Shown here piece by piece: positions 11,761-23,886 of a stretch of 64,000 nucleotides of DNA. Source of the stretch: Cylindrobasidium torrendii FP15055 ss-10 (Eukaryota; Basidiomycota; Agaricomycetes; Agaricales; Physalacriaceae); contig KN880466.1 of assembly GCA_000934385.1 (NCBI GenBank), positions 91,715 through 155,714 of the forward strand, written 5' to 3'. The translations under genes and the position numbers were made by a program. Each line of letters begins with the position of its first letter. Position 1 is the first letter of the stretch. The notes under the pieces were generated by a model. That model worked only from the letters and a program-made list of their open reading frames with translations, was not told the origin of the DNA and searched no databases.

Positions 11761-12961
11761 TCAAGCCTGGGAAATTATCAGCATTGGCCTGTATAGGAGG
11801 ACAATATACTCACGGACGAAGTGCTGTTGGTCGACTCGCTGCCGTCAGTCGACGCGCTGCCGTCGGTCGACTCAGCGCCATCGGCGGTCTCTGTACCAGT
11901 GCTCGACTCGGTGCCATTGGTAGACGCAGTGCCGTTTGTGAGCTCTGACAGAGACTTCTGGAACTGGAGGACGGCAGGGCCAGCGACAGTGTGGTTGTCA
12001 GAGACAGTCTCCTGTCCATCTTTGTTGATGATCAGGTAGACGGTACCCGTAAGGTTTTGCGGGATGGTGACTTTGGAGTCCGACACGTTGGCTACAATTT
12101 GGCTGAGACCAGTGAGGAAGAGAGCGGTCTGTCCGTCGGCGGAGCCGTTGAACGAGAGGGTGACCTCATCACCCGGCTGAGCGGTGGTTGGGGTGAACGA
12201 AATGGAGGGGAACGCCTTGACCGGGAGGGCGGGGTTCGATTCTGGGCAGCTGGTGATAAAGGGCGACGCCAAGCTGTAGACTTGGTCGAGAGTGAGAGGA
12301 GTCTGTTCAAATATCAACATCAAGAGTCCAATAACTTCTACAAGATACGCACATCAAGGGGCCCACTCCATGGCTCGACGTTGTTTACGGCCTGGGCAAC
12401 CCAAGAGGCGTGGCGAGCTTCGGTGGAGAGGACGACGGCAGCGGCCGTGAGGTAGTCCGGGTTTTTGATGTACTTGGCGGCGCCAGCGTACGCGGACACA
12501 CCAACACCCTCGAGAATCTGGCTGACAGCAGCAAACTCTTTAGGTGTGCTGTATGGGCTGGAACAAAACGTGAGAGGGGCGATGTCAACAATAGAGAGGC
12601 GTACTCACAAGGAGTAGTTGCAGGGCTGGGTCGCCTTTTCACCAAGTGCTGCCGACAAAAACTCGACGTGAGCGGCCTCGTGGGCGGAGACTTGCTCGAA
12701 GAGGGCGCGAGCGGATTCGGGGAGTCCGGCTTCAGTGAAAGCCTGCTGGTCGAACTTCCCAAGAGCTTCCTGGTAAAAGGCGTTTTCGAGGTGCTCGAGG
12801 GTCAACGCAAAGTTGAGGACGGTAGCGTCTGGCGGGGATGTGAGAAATGAGCAACACGGTGGCGAGACGAACGAACCATCAATGGCGCTGTAATCGTCGC
12901 GCTTGACGTGCGGCGTGGCGGCAGCCAGGGAGAGGACAGACAGAGCGGCGATAGTCTTCAT
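11761..12961 (-). CDS. Secreted ferritin-like protein of the Rds1 stress-response type (about 334 aa)
   Basis: Exons 12961-12877, 12828-12609, 12557-12353, 12302-11814 and a final 6-base coding exon 11766-11761. The first 20 residues, MKTIAALSVLSLAAATPHVK, read as a signal peptide with a KR processing site. The next about 170 residues are a ferritin-like four-helix domain (TLEHLENAFYQEALGKF, VSAHEAAHVEFL, TEARHASWV), as in Rds1-type fungal proteins. A beta-rich domain follows (ISFTPTTAQPGDEVTLSF), then a Ser/Thr/Gly tail with degenerate STDG/TNGTE repeats. The final intron (GTGAGT...GCTGATAATTTCCCAG) gives the end SSA-stop. If it is retained, the protein ends SILSSYTGQC at 11778. The biochemical role of this family is not settled. 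Confidence 0.82.
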
Positions 12962-13595
12962 AGTAGGAAATGTGTGTAGTGTTGAAAGCGACGTTGGTAG
13001 CTGACGAGAATTTTGGTTTCAGAAAGAACCCAGCTTTTATAGTCATTCGCCTCGGACATCTCGGACGCCCCCGCGATTTGTTGAACGTGACCAGTTAATA
13101 GACATTTCGATCGCCAGGTTCAACGGCAATGCATTACCGCAGTCGAGACAAAGACCGCAGTGTCACAGCAGTCTCCTCATATAACATTCAACCGTAAATG
13201 TCTCTTGCTTCGCAGCGAGACTGTCTTGAAGAGAACCATACTGAAAATACTGCACGTACGTTGTTCAAAGCATCGGAAGCAAGCGCTTGCCATCGCGCAT
13301 AAATCCCGAAAACTGTCACTTTAGCGCTGGGTCCTGTTGAACAAGCTGCGACTGGAGCCAAGTTATTCGCCATAAGTACCTAGCGGATCGACAAATACTG
13401 CAGCAAAAAAATCACTTCGGGAAAAGTGGATCGCCCTCGGGCTTCTCGGATTGAGGCGGCACGTCCAATTTCGAAACCGATTCCAGCTATGATGCGCTCA
13501 TTGTGAAGCCTGTACATGTTCCAACTCCTCCTGACATGGGTGAAATTCGCAATTGAAAGGTTAGACTTGTACTTACAAACCGCTGCGCCTTTTTT
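12962..13595. other. Promoter region of the ferritin-like gene and 3' side of the deaminase gene
   Basis: This 634-base stretch has no recognisable gene. Apart from a TATA box near the ferritin-like gene I see no defined element. Scattered short frames show no family features. Confidence 0.45.
13034..13041 (-). promoter_or_regulatory. TATA box of the ferritin-like gene
   Basis: On the minus strand this reads TATAAAAG, about 75 bases upstream of the ATG at 12961. That is a normal distance for a strongly expressed fungal gene for a secreted protein. Confidence 0.6.
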
Positions 13596-14078
13596 TCACG
13601 CCGCGCCGGTGCGAGCGAGACTCAGACACTGCTCCTCGAGCCCCTTGAGCCATACTAGTTCCACCCCCGCAGCTTGGAGCTTCTGAGCCCCTTCACATTG
13701 AACAAAGTCATCAGGTTCACCGACGCCTATAATGCACCGCTTAACTCCTGCCTTGATCAACGCGTCAGCACACGGTGCTAAGCCCGAAGTGCGCACAGAG
13801 CACGGCTCCATCGTCGTGTAGACATCCGCATTTGCCAAGACACTGTCAGCAGAGTCCGGTTGCGATTCGTGCAATTTTTGCAGCGCATTCGCTTCAGCGT
13901 GAGTGTTGCCTGGAAGTTCGCGAGAATAGCCGGCCGAAAGTACTGTTCCTTTTTGGGAAGTTGCATTGTCCGGCAGCACGATGACGCAGCCAACGCAGAA
14001 CGCCCCAGGAGAGGGCACACATTTCTTCGCCTCCTCAAGCGCAAGCAACATAAAATCCCGGTGAATCTGGCTGTCCAT
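13596..14078 (-). CDS. RibD/Rib2-like pyrimidine deaminase (160 aa)
   Basis: Single exon, ATG at 14078. The zinc-dependent deaminase core is clear: NTHAEANAL supplies the His ligand and catalytic Glu, and MEPCSVRTSGLAPCADAL supplies the two Cys ligands, in the spacing of the RibD-type (riboflavin) deaminase subfamily. The sequence KRCIIGVGEPDDF that follows is also RibD-like. In fungi this domain deaminates 2,5-diamino-6-ribitylamino-pyrimidinone 5'-phosphate in riboflavin synthesis, often as the C-terminus of Rib2. Here it stands alone, without a pseudouridine synthase part. Another nucleoside or nucleotide deaminase role cannot be excluded from sequence alone. Confidence 0.8.
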   Translation of the reverse strand: MDSQIHRDFMLLALEEAKKCVPSPGAFCVGCVIVLPDNATSQKGTVLSAGYSRELPGNTHAEANALQKLHESQPDSADSVLANADVYTTMEPCSVRTSGLAPCADALIKAGVKRCIIGVGEPDDFVQCEGAQKLQAAGVELVWLKGLEEQCLSLARTGAA

Positions 14079-14238
14079 AGGTTGTGTTCTATGATTACTT
14101 TAGCGGCCAGCGCCGGACAATGGCACACGATGCGTCCGTACAGGTGTCAAGATGAATGTCGAGTTGAGAGCGTCATTCGATCGATCAGAACAGAGCATTG
14201 CCGCCGAGTTGGCGGCTGAGGGTAATACTCGCGATTTA

Positions 14239-15431
14239 TTATACACGAAATACATTGAGCCTTCCATCCCATGCACAACTAGCTAAAACCCCTTCCTCGT
14301 ACAGAGACCAACCACATCCAACGACAAACTCGGTGTGTGGATCATGGATATGCATTAGTCGTGGCCCATTAGCTGCAGAAGATGTATTCCAGCTATAGCA
14401 CTGTCAGTTCTCCATTTTGCATTTGCGTGAAAGTCAACGCACACTCTGCAAGTCATATCATAACTCGCTGTTGCCAGCACATCGGGTCGATGGGGGTTCC
14501 ACTGAACCTTACGGACAGCGTATTCGTGCCCGGGAAGCTGCAATTCACATATACCGCCCACCTTGTTCGTCTCGTTCATGTTGACCATTCGACAGTCCCA
14601 CACTTTGACCATCTTATCGACTGACCCGGTAGCAAAAGTAAAAGATCGATATTTGTTCCAATCCAAAGAAAGGATCTCTCCCCCGGACGCGGGAACGGTA
14701 AGCACCGCTGCAGACATCGGGTTCGTGAAAGTGTTGGATGTCGGAGCGTAGGACGGTGTACGAAGGTCGAATATTTTGACCGTACCATCCGTAGAACATG
14801 TTGCTAATACATCTGGTTGGTGTGGAGAGAACAGTGCTTGATATGCGCATGAATGGTGGGCTTGAAGGGTGACAACAGAGCGTGGCCTATCTGGCGTCCA
14901 AATCTTGACAGTCCCGTCCCAAGATGAAGATGCAAAGGTGTCCTTCTTGATGTTCGACCAATCCAAGGAAAAGACCTCACGCGTATGCTCCTGCCATGCG
15001 CTTATGGCAAAGTTCTAGTGAAGGCATGGGTTATGGTAGACGGACAGCGGATTGGCCACGCACGTTGAGCATAATGTCCCAGAGACGTATTGAGCCATCG
15101 CCTGATGCTGTTACAATATGGTTCTCGTGTACTTCAGACCAGGCCACATCGTACAAGCCATCCTGACTCTCGAAGCTTTGTCCGTTATTTGGATGCCACC
15201 AGAATGAAACAGAGACGCGTACAACTTGTCGCACTGCAGCATAGGCGGCGCTCCAGGATTTTGCGCGGGTCCCATCGAGGCGATGTGGAGGCGGCCATTT
15301 CCAACCAAGCCAAAGTTTGCGGACGAGGCGAGTGCGATGCGGTTGCTGTGAAATGGGGACCAGGCAAGCGAGTAATGGGCGAATCCAGGTGTCTGGAGGA
15401 CCGAGGGCGGGAAGTTAGGGCCGGGCAACAT
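14239..15431 (-). CDS. PEX7: Peroxin 7, PTS2 receptor, WD40 protein (348 aa)
   Basis: Exons 15431-15223, 15175-15064, 15014-14443 and 14392-14239. The spliced protein begins [20 protein letters not shown] and has WD repeats with [30 protein letters not shown] and [10 protein letters not shown]. It closes with [16 protein letters not shown] and ASCAWDG, diagnostic of Pex7. Pex7 carries PTS2-tagged enzymes from the cytosol to the peroxisomal docking complex. Intron 1 (GTACGC..., 47 bases) removes an out-of-frame stretch and restores [14 protein letters not shown]. The last exon is short and lies outside the long open frame. Length is normal for the family. Confidence 0.95.
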
Positions 15432-15878
15432 TCTGCGAGCAGACGAGGCCTCCTGAGAGCAGAATTCGAATCGCAGGTTGGACAAGGTGGGCGCTGAGCA
15501 CCATGATGGCGGTGATGGCAGATGATTGCACTTTCGGCTACTCCGTGATCCGGGGTAAATTGGACCCTGCGCCCGGACGCAATACGCGACTCCCAACTCC
15601 TTCTGAACGTTGGACTTCCTTTTTATCGACTCTCTATCTTATCCTTCACGCTGGTGTCGTGCTATTGTGCAATGCTGCCTCCGGCCTTCTTGGACTCCAT
15701 TTTGTCCCACACTACGCCGGAAGTGAATGCATCGGAGCCCTCTTATAGCAGGAGCTGCTATACTTTGACGCGCTTCGACCGTCCGCCGCGCGCAGCGAAC
15801 CATGACGGCTGATGGCGCCATCGGATGCTCTCGAAAAAAGAGCGAAAAAGCACAAGGCCCTCTACCACATAGACTCCC
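15432..15878. other. Divergent promoter region between PEX7 and the UNC93-like gene
   Basis: 447 bases between two start codons on opposite strands. It should hold both promoters. I see no clear TATA box or repeated motif and no coding exon. Confidence 0.45.
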
Positions 15879-17787
15879 ATGGCCAGCATGACTTCTACGT
15901 CCTCAACAATGCCCAACACAGTGTCGAAAGGCTCCTTCTTTCGCAGCGTCCAGTTTGCTGTTCGTTCTCTCTCCATGCTTCCGGAATCAGAATCTCATTT
16001 CGAGGGCGTAGCTTTTCATAGCTGGATTGGTGACCTTCACGGCACCGGGCATGTTCGATGCGTGCGTCTGCATTCCACCCGTTTTGCGATGTTTTCTGAT
16101 CATCTCATAGCATGGGAAATGTACGCGACTTTGTGAACACATCTGGAGCAGACTGCTAAATCGATCTATTCAGCTTGGTGCAGGCGGTGCGGCCGAACCG
16201 TACGCCGTCTCAGCCGCAAATGCCCTTGTGTACGGCTTGATGGTCATCTTCTGTATATCTGGAGGTGGCCTCATCAATGCTCTGGGGATCAAATGGGCCA
16301 TGGTCCTAGGGACGATTGGGTACCCTCTCTATGGCGCTGGACTGTACGGGTTTTCTCCAGCACACGAACCATGCTTACCCTCCAGGATAGATACACAAAC
16401 AGCTACTCATCTCTAAGCTGGTTCCTGATCTTTGGTAGTGCATTTTGCGGAATATCGTACGTCTCTTTCAGTATCGATTGTGATGTTGACTGACGAGACC
16501 CAAAGTGCTGGCTTCTTCTGGGCTGCCGAGGCTACTGTGTACATTGCGTATCCTCCCCCAGGCGAAAAAGCCAAGGTATATTGTTTCCACATTGCAAATG
16601 CAGCACACTGATGCATCCTAGTATTTGGCGCAATGGGCATTCTGGAAGAATATCGCTCCAGCCATAGGAGGTGCTGTGAACTTGGGTGTCAATGCAAACC
16701 GCGCAACGGCAGGTGTAATTAGTCAAGGTGCGTCGCTGCTAGTTGTGTCCCCTTCGCAGTTTCACCTATTTTACAGCAACCTACATTGTGTTCATTGTCA
16801 TCATGTGCTTGGGCTTCCCGATATCCAGTGCGTCTGTTCACTTTGCTTTCGGTGAATTGTGTTTACGCATTCACCAGTGCTCCTCCCTGCGCCTCAAAAT
16901 GTGTGGAGGCATGACGGCTCAAGGATCGTCGTTGCAAAGGGAAATAAGAAAGTGTTTCAAGAAATCTGGGAGGTCGTCAAATTGCTCAAGGATAGGAAGG
17001 TGTGTAGGCCTCTTTTCCATCGACCATGTCCACTCATGATAGTCCTTATAGATTCTCTGTCTATTGCCCGCATTCATCTTCTCATATTTCTATCACTCGT
17101 ACCAGTCCAATTTCCTCAGCTTGTACTTCACTGTACGAGCCCGCGCCTTCTCCAGTTTCCTTAGCCCTTTCGGTGGAATTGCCAGCAGCTATATCATGGG
17201 CTACTACCTTGACAAGGGTAAAGGTTCAGCGCGATTCCGAGGATGCGTCGTCCTTGTATGTCTCGGCTATTCACCAGTTATCAGTTTTTCTGACAACAAA
17301 CCCTCAGGCTGTTATCCTCGCTGCCCAGATTGGTGTCTGGACATGGACCACTATCGTCCAAAACGATTTCAACCAGAGCAAGCCGACGTTAGATTGGACC
17401 AGCCCAGGTTTCGGTCGCGCATACGGCCTGATCTTTTTCTATACATTTATCGGCCAAGCGACACAAAACTACATGTACTGGGTCATCTCACACTTCACCG
17501 CCTCCATGAACGGCCTCTCCCGTTACGCTGGCCTCTTCCGGTCGATGGAAGCACTTGGACAGACGATTGCATGGGCCATTGCATCAAGTTCCAGCGCCAG
17601 TACATGGGTTCTCGTAGGACTGAACTTTGGTGGCATCACCCTCTCGTTGCTCCTGGCATTTACGGTGGTGTCCAAACTCGAGGACGAGCATCCGGACCCC
17701 CCAGCGATTGTGGATGCTTCGGACGAAGAGTCAGACGACTCGCACAAAGAACAAACAAAAGACATAGCAAGCTCTGTAGCCCTATAG
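15879..17787 (+). CDS. UNC93-like membrane transporter, MFS fold (469 aa)
   Basis: Eleven exons: 15879-15959, 16012-16061, 16111-16120, 16174-16343, 16391-16456, 16506-16575, 16622-16727, 16777-16827, 16878-16999, 17052-17255 and 17308-17787. Exon 3 is only 10 bases. The spliced product shows the UNC93 signature: FFRSVQFALFIAGLVTFTAP, then GAGGAAEPYAVSAANALVYG, then an AGFFWAAEATVYIAYP segment, then WAFWKNIAPAIGGAVNLGVN. About 11 membrane segments and an acidic cytosolic tail are visible. Fungal UNC93-like proteins are probable transporters of unknown substrate. Every phase joins without a stop, and each join restores a conserved membrane segment. Confidence 0.88.
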
Positions 17788-18437
17788 ACGGTTTTCTGTA
17801 CTGAAATCTAATTTACGAACCTGCCAGGCTGCCCAATTCCAGGGTTGGCACTACGCCGGGAATTTCAACGATAGAGTGCGATACGGACTGTTTCTACCAA
17901 CTAACGGCTACGACGCGGAATGCGCCTTTGTGCTTGCATACCGACCGCCTGAGTTTAGCTTGACAGATAATTTCCCATTTTAAAGTTGCCATTAATCTCG
18001 GTATGAAGCGCGGTCATATCTGTGGCGTCCCGACTCCGACTCGGAAGGAAGGCTTTTTGCATCGTACTTGTGGTTTTGTTGAAACCACCTCTGTCCATCT
18101 GCTTTCTGTCTCCTCCCCCAAGCAAAAGGTTTTTTACGTCTTGGACCATTTTCCTTTGGGACGCAGATGCTCCTCCTCTAGCTCCAACTTGGTCATTTTT
18201 CGCCGCTATTTAATATTAAAGCCACCTGACTGCAACTACTCATCCGTTCATCCCAAATAATCTTAATCCGCCAGCGCGGGAAGGGTGGGCAGTTCTCTCT
18301 CCTCTTCCGACTCGGACACTAGCGACGCAGGTTCTTATATACCTAGCAGTCGAACGAACACCGGGTTTTACAAGGACCCGCTGGTCGTTGAATTCACTAC
18401 AGAAACGCAATTTTGGGGCTTCCTTCCCACTGTCATC
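17788..18437. other. Intergenic region and P450 promoter
   Basis: 650 bases without a recognised gene. An AT-rich block near 18210-18225 could serve as a core promoter. An open frame from 18285 enters the P450 but has no ATG before 18438. Confidence 0.45.
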
Positions 18438-20202
18438 ATGACTGCTATCGCCCTGTTTATTGCTGCGATATGTGCCATCGCCGTGTATACGACTCTATCG
18501 TCTTCTCGGAGGAAGACATGCATTCCTCTCCCGCCTGGTCCACCAGGCGGTTGGACAAATAACCCTCAAGTTAAACCTTACGCGTAAGGCGACTCATGGC
18601 CTGGTTATACACCACTGATAAAATCTGCAGCTCATACCAGGACTTGGAACGTTTAGCGCAAGAATATGGACCTGTTGTCACGCTCAGGGCGGGCCACACA
18701 CCCATGATTATGATAGCCCGCCGACGAGAGGCTATCGAGCTCATGGAAAAAGAGGGCGCATCCCTTGCTGATCGCCCGACGTGGGTCGCTGCGAGCGACA
18801 TCGTCTCGGGCGGTATGAGGATCCTGCTCCTCAGTGCAGGGAAACGATTCAGAACCTTGAGGCGCGCACTCCATCGACATCTGCAAGCCAAAGCCATTGT
18901 CGAGTACGAGCCGCTCCAAATGAACCTTGCGAAGAAACTTGTGGAAGATATTGTGGCTCAACCAGAGGAACACGAGTCTCATGCCCGGAAGTCAGTTGGT
19001 TTTTATCTAACGTGTTTCCACGAGACTGATGATTTTGTAGGTTTTCATCTTCACTCGTCTTGCAGATGACCTACGGGAAAGGCGCGCCGAGTTCGGGCTC
19101 AGACCCAGATGTTGCAAACGTTCTCAAGTGCATCGAGCGCATAGGCAAAGCCGTTCGACCAGGATCATATATCGTGGAGAAATATCCATTCCTCAAATAT
19201 GTTCCTTTTTATGGACGTGAACTGAGGCAATGGCATCGCGATGAACAAGCTTTGTTTTCTCGCCAACTAAATTCTGTCCGCACACGCCTGGTTAGTTTTA
19301 TCTGGAGATTAGGTCCATGACATGGTGTTTACAATTCACCAGGATGAAGTTGGCGGATGTTTTGGTAAATACCTCATCGAAAGCCAGAAGGAACTGGGTC
19401 TCGACAACGACGAGATGGCATACCTGGCTGGCACAATGTTTGGCGCAGGGTCTGCAACAACAGCGAGCACAATATCCTTCATACTGCAAGCGGCTGCTTG
19501 CTTCCCGGAAGCACAACAAGCTGTCCAAGACCAGCTCGACTTTGTAGTCGGCAAAGATCGAGGTCAGTACTAGTAGGCAAGAATTGAGTTGACATTAATG
19601 TGCTTGTAGCCCCAACATTCGCTGAGCGCGATGCCTTACCTCTCGTCACTGCATTTGTCATGGAAGTGTGTCGTTGGCGCCCTGTTGGAGGAAGCGGTTT
19701 TGCACATCGTGCCAGCAGAGACGTAATTTGGGTACCCATTGCCTCTCGTTGTACGCCTGGAGACGCTCATATCCTGTCAGAATAACTTCTGCATACCCGA
19801 AGGTGCAATTGTTACGGGCAACCATTGGACCATCTGTCGTGATCCTTTGCTTTTCGACGACCCAGAGAGCTTTAACATCATGCGCTGGATCAACGATAAT
19901 GGGCGCCTCAAGGACGATTCGATGATATTCACCTTTGGGTTTGGCAGACGCGTGTGTCCAGGTCAAGGGTTGGCTGAAAAGTGCGCGCATTCTCGATTCA
20001 GATGGTAACAAGGTGTACTAACCAAACTAGATCTCTGTTTATTTCTGCTGCTATGCTGCTCTGGGCCTTCAGGATTTCGGAGGATTCGAAGCGTCCCATC
20101 GATCTCAAAGCCATACAGCCTGGTGTAAACATTGGACCTCTTCCGTTCACGGTTGACTTTGAAGAACGGATAGATAGACTAAGTAGCTTGCTTACGGAAT
20201 GA
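18438..20202 (+). CDS. Cytochrome P450 monooxygenase, E-class (489 aa)
   Basis: Exons 18438-18583, 18631-18990, 19041-19290, 19343-19562, 19610-19731, 19781-19980 and 20031-20202. There is an N-terminal membrane anchor (about 1-25), then the proline hinge LPPGPPGG. The I-helix region reads AGTMFGAGSATTAS, the ExxR motif is EVCR at 344-347, and the heme loop is FGFGRRVCPG with Cys425 as the axial ligand. All canonical elements are present, so it should be an active microsomal oxidase that needs a P450 reductase. The substrate cannot be told. It resembles the multicopy basidiomycete P450s of xenobiotic and secondary metabolism. No biosynthetic cluster partner lies beside it. Confidence 0.92.
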
Positions 20203-20419
20203 CATACAAGGCGGATAAATATGCCTTTGTACAATACATCTTTCAATCACGGACTTCGGAAATACTGGCCATGGAAGTAAATGGAAACAAATGTTCTCGC
20301 TAAAGCTTAAAACCTACATTCGCACGCCACAGCCTGCCATGTGGGAAGATCATGATGTCTGGTGGAAGCCCATCACTTTCATTTCCCTCTTTTAACGACT
20401 ACGACGACTGGCGGCGACG

Positions 20420-22234
<1,815 letters not shown>

Positions 22235-22511
22235 ACGACGGGTCGTTAGGATACATTCAGAGATGTGGCATACCTCTGCGCTTGGCGGAGTGTTCTTGTT
22301 TTCGTCTACACACTTATACCTGTAGTAATAACATCGCGGAGCATTGGAATGGATTGGATACGAAAATGAAAATGAAACTGGCCCATGTAAGAATCAAAGA
22401 GGCTCGTTTGTCGTTTCTTCTCACCATTGACACCCACCAATAACACGTTCCACTCTAAAGTCGCGATCACGCACCGATCTCGTCGAACGTTGAATTTATA
22501 CCACCATCACC

Positions 22512-23741
22512 ATGGCTGTCTTTCCACCTATAGACTCTGACAAAATCTTATCCTTCCAATTTTCCACTTGGTATCCGGAGTTCTCAAGAAACAGCATCAA
22601 GTCGACAATCATTCGTCCACTGAAAGAGGATTTTGTCAGCTATCTGAATGCAGATGGCATAATCATGCCTGAGGGCTCAGGGCTCGAGGGAGAAACGTCA
22701 GGAATCACGGAAGAAGACACGTTGGTCGCCACGGTCATCCTCAAAGACGTCTAAATAACCGATGTGCGCAGCGACGAAGAGGAGGAGGAAGAAGAAGCAG
22801 AGAAATATGCATTTCCAGAGTTAGACTCCCAGATCCGGCAAGCTATCGCAGAGTATGGTGCAGTATTTCCAAGACTGAATTTTTCGTCCCCCAAGGTGCG
22901 TGCTATCGAGTTTGCTGGGTTCAGCCAAATAACAGTATGCAGGACGCTGCTTGGATTCTACCCCCTGGTTCACCGATGAAGTGTACATCCCCCGCGGATG
23001 TTTACCTTCTTCTTAAATCATCAGACTTCACCATTCATGATCTCAACCGCACAAACGTATTCGACGGGTGCTCAGACGGCGATTCTTCTGCTCCCTATGA
23101 CCTCGAGCTCGTTCTACGCAAGTGGTACTCAATCGACCGAAGCCGTGAATGTAGATGCTTTGTTCGAGACAACAATCTCATCGGTAACGATTAGCCCCAG
23201 CCAACTCTCCCATCTCCTTATACAGGCTTGCTTCCAGGAATCACCCAGCGCGACATGAATTTTTACGAATTTTGGAACGACGCATCGACTCAAACAAGGA
23301 TAATCAACACCGTGAAGAGTATATGGAACGACACAATAAAACCGAAATGGAAAGGCGGAGATCACTGTGATATCTTAAATCCCTGGTTGCTTGATATAGA
23401 CTGACTGCTCGCTCGCAGATGTCTTCGACTTGCTCCTCACCCGAGACCTCACTCGAGCCCATATTGTGGACTTCAATCCTTATGCCAGCCGAACTGATCC
23501 ATTGCTCTTCACGTATGAGGAGCTTTGGAAATCCTTCATTCATGGTCAAGCGCGCGACGCACCTCTGCTCAAGGTCATTGATTCCCGAGCGCACCCAGCA
23601 GCGAACTCGAATGTGCCAGCCAATCAACATAATATGATCCCGTTCGAAGCATTGTCGCTGGCAAGTGGCAGGGATCTAGAGGAATTCTCACACATCTGGC
23701 AGGAGGAGGTGAGAAAGAGCGCCGTGGGCGATGATGAATAA
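22512..23741 (+). CDS. cdc123: Cell division cycle protein 123, eIF2 assembly chaperone (345 aa)
   Basis: Exons 22512-22720, 22772-22895, 22943-23183, 23226-23366 and 23419-23741. D123-family marks: FSTWYPEF near the start, LNFSSPKDAAWILPPGS, DVYLLLKSSDFTIHDL, RCFVRDNNLIG, and VDFNPYASRTDPLLFTYEEL, with the Asp-x-Asn-Pro ATP-grasp element. Cdc123 is an ATP-grasp-like protein that loads eIF2gamma onto eIF2alpha, so it is needed for translation initiation and cell-cycle start. The first intron uses a GTTGGT donor, as in the neighbouring kinase gene, and was fixed by the frame of the acidic stretch after it. The exon-4 to exon-5 join restores HYVFDLLLTRD. Confidence 0.93.
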
Positions 23742-23886
23742 ATGTACAATGCAGAACGTTTTCATCACCATACTGAGTGCAAGTGGAGGTATTGCATCGC
23801 TTCCCCTCGACAGCCTCAAAATCGCCGTCTGCGACCCGATGCCATGTACTTAACTGATGAAGAAATACATGTACTGTAAACTCGGT

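Noticed and set aside
18285..18437. Open frame extending the P450 upstream to a GTG
   Set aside because: There is no ATG in the extension. The ATG at 18438 gives a normal P450 signal anchor.
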